Source of the DNA: Diphasiastrum complanatum
Lineage: Eukaryota; Streptophyta; Lycopodiopsida; Lycopodiales; Lycopodiaceae
Length of the DNA stretch: 64,000 bases
Direction of reading: 5' to 3'
Assembly: GCA_029204225.1 (NCBI GenBank)
Contig: CM055110.1
Coordinates: 36,514,035-36,578,034, forward strand
In this document: piece after piece, positions 35,307 to 45,907 of the stretch
How positions within the stretch are numbered: position 1 is the first letter of the stretch
How the letters are laid out: each line of letters starts with the position of its first letter
Position numbers and translations under genes: made by a program
The notes under the pieces: generated by a model
What the model saw: only the letters and a program-made list of their open reading frames with translations
Databases searched by the model: none
Told to the model about the DNA's origin: nothing

Positions 35307-36430
35307 TCAAGTCTCTAGTTCCCCCCCCAAACACCCCCCCCTCGAGGCTCTATTCGCCCGCCTCGGAAGCTGTCGTCGTGGGGGCACTGGCATGGCCTCA
35401 AGCTCAAGTTCATCATCCCCATCATCAGACTCACCCTCATCCTCATCCTCATCCTCATCCTCATCCTCACCCTCAGTGGTGAATTCCTCATCTGAGTCAG
35501 AGGGACTCTCAGAGGTGTCTGAGACTACTGGATGGCTCGGATCCTTTCCTGCGCTCTTGGTCCTACGTGATGCAATAGCTCGAATGGTAGGCCCTGCGCA
35601 GTGCACACATTGGAATTAGGACTTAGGATCAACATTACTTTTAACTTACAAATTACAAATTACAATCTAGTATCTAGACTCTAGTATATCTACAAAGTAC
35701 TAATATAAAGCAGTGAATGTGGAATCGGGCATCAAAATCAACCTGCAACTGCTAAGGCCTCTCAATGGAATAAAACATACACATCCTCCTCCTATTCCTC
35801 CTCTTCATATGAATCAGAGAGAACACACTCCAATTTCTCTCGCATGCAATTGCTGCGCAATCTTGTGCGAGCACGCGGATGGCAAGTTTCTGCAACCTGG
35901 GAACATCATTCCCATACTTCATCCACCATGAAACAGGGCGCAATTGCCCTTCCTTTAGCATGGCACCTGCATGCGAAATCGAGGCACTTGGTCCTGAACA
36001 TTCAACATTCAACATTCATCACCATTCAAAATAGTGAATACTAAATACTTACTACTAACTTAGACTTCAATACATACCACATAGATGAAATTTGAATCAT
36101 GATTCATGATGGCACCAAGTGGCAAGTGATAAGTTATAACTACCCAGTACTTACTACTTGCTAGTAGCTTGTAATTACTAATTACATACCTGAATGAATT
36201 CAAGTCATCCATGATGGAATCTTGATCCCTAGGATCAGGATAGACAGAGGAGACGTAGGAATGCCATCCAAGCTTGAGCACTCGATCGTGGAATTGATCT
36301 TACTTCCTCCATAGTGGATGAAGAAAGCAAGCCACGACATGCAAAGGTTGATGGAACCATTGCCACCTATCTAGAGATAGATCTCTTACTTCTTCCAGCC
36401 TGCAAACAATCAAAACCATCGAAAATTGGC
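35307..36430 (-). pseudogene. hAT element C: C-terminal transposase region
   Basis: On the minus strand, 36430-36180 reads DRWQWFHQPLHVVACFLHP (one stop), then HDRVLKLGWHSYVSSVYPD and a DLNSFR segment, matching the hAT region before the dimerisation domain. 36015-35780 reads PVSWWMKYGNDVPRLQKLAI, then DCAAIACERNWSVFSLIHMK plus a RRN, the hAT C-terminal dimerisation signature (WW..YG, C....CERNWS.F..IH.KKRN). 35606-35307 is an acidic tail exon containing a (CTCATC)n-coded Asp/Glu run and a basic RxxLPRR stretch. The dimerisation domain mediates transposase oligomerisation. The N-terminal half is missing; an old LTR lies at the upstream edge (36627). Confidence 0.75.
35424..35470. repeat. (CTCATC)n/(TCATCC)n hexanucleotide microsatellite
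   Basis: A short repeat of CATCCT/CTCATC units inside the acidic tail of hAT element C, encoding an Asp-Glu run on the minus strand. Confidence 0.8.
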
Positions 36431-36626
36431 TAGAATCAACCATAATCCATATGGCTATGGAAAAAGCCAATACTAATGGATCTTAGCAACATGCAAGTGG
36501 AAATACTAAGAGAACACCCACTTGGAGCCTTATTCACCACCAGGAAGAGATTCTCTACCAAGGAATCGACGAAAAGCTTCGCAGCTCCAAATCCTTCGAT
36601 CTTCGTAAGCCTTGCTTTGATACCAC

Positions 36627-37116
36627 AGTAAGAAGAAGCAACTCAACATCTTGCGTACAAGACATACACAATGGAACAATAGTGGAGCCAAACCACCCAA
36701 CCATGAAGAAGGTAATGATGAATCTCCAATAGCTTCACCCCCGTGCCATAAACTAGGATGCAGGTGTAAAGACAAGAACCTGGCAATGAAATCACATAAT
36801 TGAAATGGGAGTAGGGCAAGTTCCTACAGGAGGATATAGTCCCTGCTTTACCTGTATATGTGCCCATGCAAGCATACAGTATTCCCATACATGCAAGTCG
36901 TTACTATTGATACTCTACACCATGCCAATAACCATCCTAACCCATGCAATAGCTCCACATGTCAGTGAATGTGTGACTGGGTCCTCACAAGGTTTTTATT
37001 ACATTTTTGGCCTAGTTCCAAATAATGAGGCATAACCAATAATCTTGAATACTGGAGTACTAGGTATCCAAGTCCAAGATTATGTCGAATCCTATATACA
37101 AGATGTGGACGTAACA
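36627..37116 (-). repeat. Old LTR, with primer-binding-site remnant
   Basis: About 490 bp, ending GTAACA (37111-37116), so the minus strand starts TGTTACGTCC. The minus-strand sequence just past its other edge reads TGGTATCAAAGC, close to the initiator-Met tRNA primer site, so this is a 5' LTR of a minus-strand element whose body is lost. A homologous, diverged copy lies at 54747-55152, sharing GGAGCCAAACCACCCAACCA and GTGGACGTAACA-like ends. Confidence 0.7.
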
Positions 37117-37886
37117 AATATGCTATGACATGCAAGTGGAATTTGCCAATCCTAGTATAGTATTGATCAAGTCTTGTAGGTTACTAGATAGACATGTAGT
37201 GTCACCAAATATTGTTGGTGGTTCTTGCATAAAGGCAGAGTTTTAAAAAGGGAGAGGGGTCCCCATCTTGACCCCTCATTACATAGATGATAGTTCATGT
37301 TACGAATTGATGTGATGCAGTTGAGTAGATGCCTTTTCTTTACATTACATGCAATTAAGATCTATAATAGTATATCAACCACTCCATGCATGTAAGTGAA
37401 ATTCCTTGTTTCTAGGTACTTGCATGTACTTATCCCATTGGCATCATTGCATGTAATGGTTAATGCTTTTTTCTAGTGCCTTTTAAACATCAAAGATAAA
37501 TGTCTACTCGTCATATGACCAACTGAAAGCAAGAGAATCCATTAAAAGACTAGGACTAAAGTATATTAAACAAAAATGTGAAGAGTTTGTGCCAAATGTG
37601 AATGGACTTTATTGTAAGATCCTCTACAAGTGCCACAGTCCCTACGCACGACATCCTGGCATGAAAGTTATTTCATCTAGTGTAACATTCCTTGTCAAGT
37701 GTGGGTACTATATCTATTTGAAATATCCTATAGTTCTTGGAAAAGCATTTCTATCATTTTGAGATATCTCGTGGTTGGTGTGAAAGCATCTCTATGGACA
37801 TGAGAAATACCATGGTTGATGGGAAAGCATCTTCACAAACTCTATCATTAAATCACTGAGGACCCAAGTGGGGTGGGGGGGGGGGA
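37117..37886. other. No recognisable gene
   Basis: AT-rich sequence between the old LTR and the inverted duplication. A G-run of about 11 bases occurs near 37877. Confidence 0.4.
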
Positions 37887-39474
37887 CCTAAGTAGCCAAA
37901 TGGCTCAAGCCTCATATGAATCTATCATCTAATATCTATGCATGCAATGTGCATGATGCAACATGGGCCATGGCACATGCTCCTAGTCTCCAGAGCTCAT
38001 AACCGCCTAGACCTCGTCGCCCTTGGGAGCATCTCCTGTACAATGGGGGCCTCTGACTCCTCATGATCATCACTCTCCTCATCCGAGTCAGAGGACTCTA
38101 TATCGCCCTCCTCTATGTAACCATCTGGACTCTTTGAAGTCTCCTTTGAATCATCAGCACTAGGCTCCTCATCTGCAACTACTACACAAGACCGTCTAGG
38201 AGGATGAGAGCTCGAAGCCTCTCACGGGAGCGTCCTGATCTTACATGAAGCCCCTTGAGTGCTAGGTCCTACACAATACATATAGGGAGAATTGGAATTA
38301 GAATTGATAATTTATAAATTACAAGTTACAACTTATAACGGTTTCAATAACGTCTGGACTTGAATCTTGTGCGACATGACACGTCAATATCTAATTTGCA
38401 AGTTCGAAGTTGTAAGTCTGTAACCTGTAGAGCATCCTCATAGAGGAATCTATAAACGTCTTGCTCCTCTTGAGATATGACTAGCAATTCTGGAACCTTT
38501 GTGATATCAATCTTAGCTAGATTGACCTACACAAATTACATCACGAATCACAACTCACAATTCATGTCACAAATCATGATTTTCCAATTTCAATTAAAAC
38601 GTGTTGCACGAGTGACAAATCACGATTCACAATAGACCTACAAATGATAATTCTGGATAAATTTTAATTGCACCGGCTCTTGTGTGCCTTGCAATCCAAC
38701 CTTAAATTGTTGGCCTATTATTTGCAAGACTATTGTGTGAATCGTGATTCATCACTTGTGCAACGTGCTTTAATCGAAATTAGAAAATCACACGAATTGT
38801 GAAACGTGATTGGTGATGTGATTTGTGCAAGTCAATCTAGAGAAGATTGATATCACAAAGGTTCTACAACTGCCAGTCGTATCTCACGAGGAGCAAGACG
38901 TGTATAGACTCCTCTATGACGATGCTTTGCTATCTGCAGGTTATAAAGTACAACTTTGAACTTGCAAATTAGATATTGACGTGTCACGTTGCACAAGACT
39001 CAAGTCGAGACGTTATTGAAACTGTTCTAAGTTTTAACTTGTAATTTGTAAATTATCAATTCAAATTACAATTCCCTATGTGTATTGTGCAACACCCAGC
39101 ACTCAAGGGGCTTCACGTAGGATTAGGACGCTCTAGGGAGAGGCTTCAAGCTCTCGTCCTCCTCGATGGTCTCGTGCAGTAGTTGCAGATGAGGACCCTA
39201 GTGTTGATGATTCAGAAGAGACTTCAGACAGTCCAAATGGTTACACTGAGGAGGGCAATACAGAGTCCTCTGACTCAGATGAGGAGAGTGATGATCATGA
39301 GGAGTCAAAGGCCTCCATTGTACAAGAGACGCTCCCAAGGGCGATGAGGTTTAGGCGGTTATGAGCTCTAGAGAGTAGGAGCATGTGCCATGGCCCATGT
39401 TGCATCATGCACATTCCATGCATAGATATTGTATGATAGATTCATATGAGGCTTGAGCCATGAGGCTATGACAT
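37887..39474. repeat. Large inverted duplication (arms about 745 bp, loop about 95 bp) carrying a hAT tail
   Basis: The left arm 37887-38634 reappears as its reverse complement at 38731-39474, starting from GGCTCAAGCCTCATATGAAT at the outer edge and ending at GTGAATCGTGATTCA-like sequence near the centre. By eye the arms agree at roughly nine positions in ten, with some indels. Each arm encodes a hAT-type tail. On the right arm (plus) it reads VNLEKIDITKVLQLPVVSHE, EQDVYRLLYDDA, then after a donor-like CAG/GTTATA an acidic segment ESSDSDEESDDHEES. The left arm encodes the same on the minus strand. Transcription across the centre would give a long hairpin RNA. Confidence 0.85.
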
Positions 39475-40431
39475 AGATTATGTAGTCCTGAAACCTATTA
39501 TGATTATACATGATACATTTTATTTCCTATTAGAATTTCAATTTTGGATGATGTTCGTTCAATGAATCACAATTCACGATCTATGTTTATTAACTTCTTG
39601 CCATGAATGACGATTCCTGAATCCTGATCTTGGTATTTGATTTTTATTTTGTAAGTGGCATGTGAGCACTTTATCTGCATTGTCATCGGTCAATGTATAT
39701 GTCCAACGTCCAATGACTTCACTTAGCATTGTATGTCTGCATCGTGATTTGTAATATGTATCATGATATATGTACATTGTAATTTGATGAGACTTGAATG
39801 TGTACAATGTCACAGAGTCCAAAGTCCAGACTCAAGAGTCACAGTTGAAACTTGAAATTTGAATCATATGTAGAATTTAGAATGTTCAATGCATTATGAA
39901 TTTAAGTTCCTGATTTGAGAATCTAGTTACCCGAGTCAGAAGTCTCCAATCTTAAACACTAAATGCACAATACATTATGCTAAATTCTACAATGTAATAA
40001 ATTTTAATGCAGTATCTACTATGGAGTCTCAATCAGATCCACATCCACTACAGACTACAGTCTAGACTCTACAATGTGCATTTTGCATTGTGCACGAAAC
40101 CTTAATATTTGAGAATCAAAAAGTGAGCACTGAGGCCTGTATGAAATTTGAATAATGAAAGTTTAAGTTGAAACAACAAAGTTGCTCAAGATTGAAGAAG
40201 CGATATGTCTCTCGAGACTCGAAGAAAACCAAACAAAATTATCAAGTGTAGAAATCTTTAAAGTGAAGTCCACTAGTGCACTTGTCCAATGTCAAGATTC
40301 AACATCTACATTAGTGAGTCGTGATTAGCGTAAATCTCATCTATGATTCTATCGATGTTGTTGAATGTTCAAAGCTACCAAGAGATAAGTACTTATCTAA
40401 TATCAATGGCAAATGCTCTAGAGTTTGTTGA

Positions 40432-40434
<3 letters not shown>
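39475..40434. other. No recognisable gene
   Basis: AT-rich non-coding sequence. I see no motif beyond short direct repeats of words such as GAATTTAG and CACAATG. Confidence 0.4.

Positions 40435-40488
<54 letters not shown>
40435..40488. repeat. (CT)n microsatellite, about 54 bp
   Basis: Uninterrupted CT dinucleotide run. Arg-Glu or Leu-Ser open frames across it are repeat artefacts. Confidence 0.95.
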
Positions 40489-40491
<3 letters not shown>

Positions 40492-41612
40492 CAATTTGAA
40501 TTTGTTAGAACCGGATGTCCGGTGAATCATGCTTGAAACATTACTTGAATGCTTAATGTACAATGTTAGTAGTATGTAGTTATGTCTACAACCTAATTTG
40601 TAGAATATAGATGCTAAATTCATGCTTGGATACCTTAAAACCAAAAAAAATTGCAACTTGACCGATTCAGCCAATTTAGTTTCCAGATGTGCGGCTCAAA
40701 TCGGTTTGAACCAGTTGAATCGGTCCGATTCGATCGGCCGATTTGAACTATGCATGCTCTATTGCCTGTTGAATAAAAAATGGTGGAGCTGGCGGATCTT
40801 CAAAGTGCAAGATAAATCTAGAATAATGCCCAAACATCATTAACAAGGAATGAAATCTTTGTATGAATTCCACCCACATATTTTGATATTGCTTTCCATA
40901 ATGCGAGAATAGACTATCTTCTACAACATCGACTTGAGAAATCATTGGCCTTACATGCATGAACATTGAATATATGTCCCAAAACACTTTCCTAGATGTT
41001 TCAAAAGAGTAGACCAACAAGCTGAATTTCTGTCACTTCTCCAAACTTGAAAGACAAACTTGGCTATGACAAACGCTAAAGCTAAAGAGCAAAGCTCATT
41101 GACTCTTTTCCATTCACATGCAAGGAATATGAATGTGCATCAAAACCAAAATTCCACAAGTACCATGTACAATAAAGTTGTTATTCGAGTAAAGCAAACT
41201 TGGATACTTGCATAGTGCTATGACTGTAGCAATTCGTTTGTTCATATGAACATCTCCACAGTGATTCACTTTAGCAACTTACAAGAATTGAATTGTCAAC
41301 CAGATCTAGTGTTCTCAACGTTATCTTTGAGACAGGCATTTTCCGAGTGATTTTTAGGTTTCTTTGGTGCTAGACGTGGTGCAATTGAACCTTGCTACTT
41401 CTGAAACACTCACTGGTTCTTGGATTTTTTAGTTCATTGAGTACCCCTATTCACATGTCTCATGCATTTAGAATAAGTTCTTGATTCACCCTTGTTATAA
41501 GATGCCATTAAAAGTAGCTAAACATAAGCATGTATGCATATCTAAACATGCATTGTAGAAATGAGCCACAAAAATTTATCAAATAAATTGGTTCACGAAA
41601 ACCACTTGAATA
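40489..41612. other. Non-coding DNA flanking hAT element B
   Basis: No gene is recognised. 40655-40750 contains clustered CGATTC/GAATCGG words (ATCGGTTTGAACC, TCGGTCCGATTCGATCGG) that resemble an eroded terminal repeat of a small DNA transposon, but no partner was found. Confidence 0.35.
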
Positions 41613-41869
41613 GTACAATCTAGACATGAGGGCGGACGCAGCCTTTTGGCGTCCGCGTCCGAAGCCCGGACCCGGACGCGTCCGTCCCAATTTTTTTTAA
41701 AAAATTTTCTGAACGCTTCCAGCGTCCGGACACAGACGAGTCCGGGGCCCATAACGCGTCCGGGCCTCGGACTCGTTTTTTAATTTTTTTTTTATTTTTA
41801 AAAAAAAAAAAAACCAAAAGGGCGCGCAGGCAGCGGAATAGTGCGCAGAAGCCCGAGAAGCTGAGAGAG

Positions 41870-42157
41870 GAGAGAGAGAGGGCGGGAGGGAGAGAGAGAG
41901 TGTGAGTGAGGGAGAGAGAGAGTGTGTGCATTTGGGTGGGTTATGGTGTGTGTGTGTGTGTGTGGGTTAGTTGATTTGTGTATGCATCTGTGTGTGTGTG
42001 GTGATTTGTGTGTGAGAGAGAGGAAGAGACAGAGAGTGTGTGTGAGAGAGAGAGAGGATTTGTGTGTGTGTGTGTGCGCGCGCGCGTGTACGAGACATGG
42101 TGTGTGTGTGTGAGTTTAGGGTTTAGGGTCTGCGTGCTTGGGTTTGGGGTTTAGGAG

Positions 42158-42222
<65 letters not shown>
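41870..42222. repeat. Mixed GA/GT microsatellite tract upstream of the hAT B ORF
   Basis: 41870-42115 mixes (GA)n and (GT)n runs, and 42160-42222 is an almost pure (GA)n of about 63 bp. Cys/Val/Arg-rich open frames across it are artefacts. It lies directly upstream of the BED-finger ATG at 42267, in the position of the element's 5' untranslated region. Confidence 0.9.
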
Positions 42223-42226
<4 letters not shown>

Positions 42227-42266
42227 GATTTGCGTGCTTGTGTGTGATTGAGAGAGAGAGAGAGAG

Positions 42267-43375
42267 ATGGCTGCTCGTCCCATTTGGGATGAGGTGGAGT
42301 TGATGCCCGACAAAAAGTGGCGTTGCCCTTTTTGTCGAAAGCAGTTCACAGGGAACGCCTCTCGGGTTCAAGCACATTTGGGGGGATCGCGAGTCTGACC
42401 CACGGGGGGGCGCTACGAGATCGGCGTTTGTATGGTCATCACCTCTGCGGAGAGGGCTCGCATTCTCGAGGCATATGCTGAGCCAAGTGCTGAGCCCGAC
42501 GAGTTGTCCACAAATGCCGCGGACTGTGTTTCCACTGGTCAACGTTCAGCCTTGTTCACACGAACAGGCGGAACCGTCTGCTGACGACTGAGCGATGCAA
42601 TGACTTGGTGTACTACAACACCAACACCAGGGTGGTTCGACGCATCACGGACAGCATGAGGGCAGGAGGTGTAGGCTCCCTACTGTTGCAGGTATATGTC
42701 TATGCTCTAACATTTGCTTTCGAATTAGTTTAAGACATTCAGTTTAATGCCCTCACGGTTGCTTCGGCTATTCTCACGAATGATTGACTTGTGTAGGTCA
42801 ATCCCGATGAGTGCCTAGTTGCAGCGGCCGATCATGAGGCAGAGCCAGAGGTTGATCCAGACGATGCCGCTTGGCGTGCTCTGCGGGGTGATCCCGAGGA
42901 TGATGCTGACACCGAGGAGACCACCCCCCTCCCTGCTGACGTTCCATTGCCCTCCTCTGATGTTGAGCCCACATATGATTTAGACAAGACGGTCGACCTT
43001 GCAGAGGATGGTCCACGTGCCCCACCCAGTACTCCCGCTTCACGCCCCCTTTCAGATGATTGCTGGTCAGAGTTTGCGAGGGAGACAGAGGCTGCCGCCC
43101 AGAGATAGATCGCGCAGAGACGACTCAGAGCATCACAGACAGTCGATTCTTCTCAGAGACCCCCTCGTGGCAGAGGGAGAACCCCAGGCAGGAGTGTACC
43201 ACAAAGGGTTCCTTCCGGCAGACCCAGAGGCAGGCCAGCCAAGAGGGGACGCACCGATGATTTTTCTAGTCGTCTCTTGGCAGGCGTTGGCCTAGACTTG
43301 GAGGAGTCCCAGATGCCTCTAGACTCCCAGCCAGACTTTGTATTTGACACCCCTGCAGATGCATCTGGCACGTAG
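42267..43375 (+). pseudogene. hAT B deletion-derivative transposase (BED finger fused to C-terminus)
   Basis: ATG at 42267. The first 43 codons read WDEVELMPDKKWRCPFCRKQ and FTGNASRVQAHL, a BED-type zinc finger, then a frameshift near 42375. At 42540-42690 the sequence jumps to the end of the dimerisation domain (SLVHTNRRNRLLTTERCNDL, VYYNTNTRVV). A donor GTATAT follows (42692), an intron of about 105 bp, an acceptor TGTGTAG (ending 42796), and a 193-codon acidic-to-basic tail exon (42797-43375) with one TAG at 43106 and an RGRGR...RGRPAKRGR basic stretch. DUF659 and the RNase H-like catalytic core are absent. Such a product could bind transposon ends but not cut. Confidence 0.7.
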
Positions 43376-43567
43376 AGGGATGATTTTTTTAGCACAGACT
43401 TGTAGATATTGATACACACAGACTATCATGTATATTGGCATCAGATGAGATGTATATATTTTTTTACAGTTTATTCGTGTCATGGCTAATTTAATTTATC
43501 ATGGTTGCTTACAAATGGTTTGCTCTGAAATTTGAATGGTTAGGTAGAAATGGTTTGCTCCGCGCAA

Positions 43568-43570
<3 letters not shown>

Positions 43571-43631
<61 letters not shown>
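43571..43631. repeat. (GA)n microsatellite, about 60 bp
   Basis: Uninterrupted GA run in the 3' part of hAT element B. A shorter (GA)n of about 20 bp lies at 44071-44090. Confidence 0.95.
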
Positions 43632-43632
<1 letters not shown>

Positions 43633-44728
43633 AGCACATCTGCATGTCTCTCATAACATCTGCATCATGTTCAACCATTCAACATAACACGCTAAACCCG
43701 ACACTCTAACAAATGGCACCGTTAACATAACACCCTAAACCCTAAACCCCATAGCCATAACCACCAAAACAAGCCACAGCCATAATCATCATAACCACAG
43801 CCATAAACATCATCAACCCCACATCCTCATTGTGTCGCAGGCATTGCACCACAGGTATGTGCAGATTCAACATCAAAGCAGCACTTGTGTAATGTGTAGA
43901 ATGCATTAATGGTCCAGGAATACAGTCCACAGGTTCGTGATCCCGATACGAACCCAAGGGATCGAACCCAAGAGAAGAACGTGGTTAAAAGTTTTCTAGA
44001 TGAAGGGCATGGGCATTTGCCACGCACAAAGAACACGACGATACTTCTCCCAAAAAATCTTCTGGTCTTGAGAGAGAGAGAGAGAGAGAGTCTATTGTCT
44101 GAGGAAAGTAAATTTGGACGATTCCTGCCATGGCACGACATGCAATTTCCCGAGCATTCCTATTTTTTAACAGGACGGGGCAGGTGGGTGCCAGACACCC
44201 TTTGATAATTTATTCCGAGGGGGGGGGTAGGGGTCATAAATAGTTTTTATTTCACTTTCGGGATGTGGGACACTGAGGGCAGGGGCCTGTATTTTTTTTT
44301 CTTTTTTTCTTTTTTTTTTTTTTGAAAAATGCCCGACGCGTCCACCCCCGGACGCACCCCTGAGGCGTCCGCGTCCACGTCCAGGGTCCGCTTCCTTAGG
44401 TACAATCTATAGAAACTTTGCGCAACTTTAATTACCTTATAATAGTATCTAAACCTCCACAACACTCAATGCTGAAAACTTGAATCTAATAAGCAATAAA
44501 ACGTTTATAAGCAAATACTTTTCTAACAAGCAGAAAGCCTAAGGCTGACATTGACTGCCTAAAGAGCAATCCAACTGGATAGGTAGAGTCCCTAAAGACA
44601 TTGTGTATTTTTGTCTAACATGGCAGAGAGATATAGTAAAAGAAAATCTGTATAAGCTTTGACACTTAAGGTAGATCAATCAGACAAAGGAAGATGTAAC
44701 TTTTTTTACATCCCTAAATGTTGTTTTT

Positions 44729-45318
44729 TCCCAAACCATAGAATTAATGAACCGTCCACAGTTCACCACGGTTCTGAGAAACGTACAGTGAACTGTACGG
44801 TTCACAAAACTTTTTGCCTGGAACCGTACAGTTAGTTAATTAATTAATTAATTTTTTTTTTTGTTTCCCACCCCCAAAAATAGCCCAAAAAAATGCCAAA
44901 AAAAATCTGTGACATCTGTGAAATCTGTGAAATCTGTGAAATCTGGTTCAAACTGTGAAATCATTTGTGAAATCAAAGGACCATTTGTGAAATCTATGAA
45001 ATCTGGTTCAATCTGTGAAATCAGATCCAAAAATCTGTGAAATCTGGCTCAATCTGTGAAATCATTTGTGTAAGTGTCTGATAGGATGTCTGCCTAGCTA
45101 GATGGAAGATGTAAGTCTCATGGTGGACCATTTGTGAAATCTGTGAAATTTATGAAATGAGGACCAAAAATGCCTTGGGAGGGGTTTTGGGCGAAAATTG
45201 GGAAAAAAATAAATAATTAGTTAATTAATTAATTAACTACAGGAACCGTACCACGGTTCATAAACCGTGGTACGGTTCCCACCACGGTTCTGAGAACCGT
45301 GGGTTCTATGTCCCAAAC
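44729..45318. mobile_element. Foldback hAT-type MITE, 574 bp, with 8-bp TSD
   Basis: The element body is 44737-45310. It begins CATAGAA and ends TTCTATG. It is flanked by a perfect 8-bp duplication TCCCAAAC (44729-44736 and 45311-45318). Both arms carry repeated ACCGTGG/CCACGGT and ACCGTAC/GTACGGT words and TTAATTAATTAATTAA. 45243-45278 is a 36-bp palindrome with one mismatch. The centre (44900-45160) is a degenerate repeat of AATCTGTGAAATCTG. There is no coding capacity. The 8-bp TSD points to hAT mobilisation. Confidence 0.88.
44907..45160. repeat. Degenerate ATCTGTGAA tandem repeat inside the MITE
   Basis: Repeats of TCTGTGAAA with a 9-11 bp period, with GGTTCA/GGCTCA interruptions, in the core of the foldback MITE. 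Confidence 0.8.
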
Positions 45319-45907
45319 CAACACGGTTTTTTAAAAAAACCAAAAAGAAAAGAAAAATTTGCAACGTTCCAGTCCAGAACGCAATGCATCTATGCCTTAT
45401 GAGTTATTTCCAACAAGTAGACAGTTTGAATTGTTCGTGTCAAAAATAGGTGTCTAACAATCGCATACCTAAGTTGTTGAAGCAATTGAATCAGGAGCTG
45501 TATAGAATTTTAATATGTACAAGAAATGTGTTTTCTAAGTAGCTTTTTCAGAGTTTGTGCCCAGTGCTACCCGACAATCTCATGGTGATGAATACGTTTA
45601 AAGAGGTCAGATGAAGACGCCACACACAGCCTGAGTGTTGGGAGTATATATACTAGAGCAAATGGAAAACATGGAGAATGACTGTAGCTAACAAAACACA
45701 TGTATGCTAAATACATTGTGAATACTATTTATGGCAAGAATCCTTCATCAAGGAAAAATACGAGGGAAAGAAATTTTTCGGTTTTGATAAAAATTCGTGT
45801 AGTGCACAAGAAATGGAGGGCCAGCCAATAAATGCAATCTAGATGAAAGTTGACATCAAGCAAGCTTTCAGTGCAAATGTAAACGCTCCTCAAGCTCATA
45901 AATGGAA
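45319..45907. other. 3' flank of the 45.9-kb ORF, no gene seen
   Basis: AT-rich sequence with no recognised motif. It is downstream (minus sense) of the ORF and probably holds its 3' untranslated region; no single polyadenylation signal stands out. Confidence 0.35.

Larger units (their letters stand above)
41613..44409 (+). mobile_element. hAT element B: non-autonomous, internally deleted, with flanking direct repeats
   Basis: A perfect 10-bp direct repeat GTACAATCTA flanks the element (41613-41622 and 44400-44409). hAT elements make 8-bp duplications, so one or two of these bases probably belong to the element. The left end is GC-rich with GCGGACGC and GCGTCCGCGTCC. The right end carries GCGTCCGCGTCC and closes with GCTTCCTTAG. 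Inside are a BED-like finger ORF joined directly to the last part of the hAT dimerisation domain and its tail, so most of the transposase has been deleted. Two GA microsatellites flank the coding part. Confidence 0.8.

Noticed and set aside
35392-35619. Poly-serine plus-strand frame
   Set aside because: It is the antisense of the hexanucleotide-coded acidic tail of hAT element C.
41922-42113. Cysteine/valine-rich plus-strand frame
   Set aside because: It is a translation of a (GT)n/(GA)n microsatellite.
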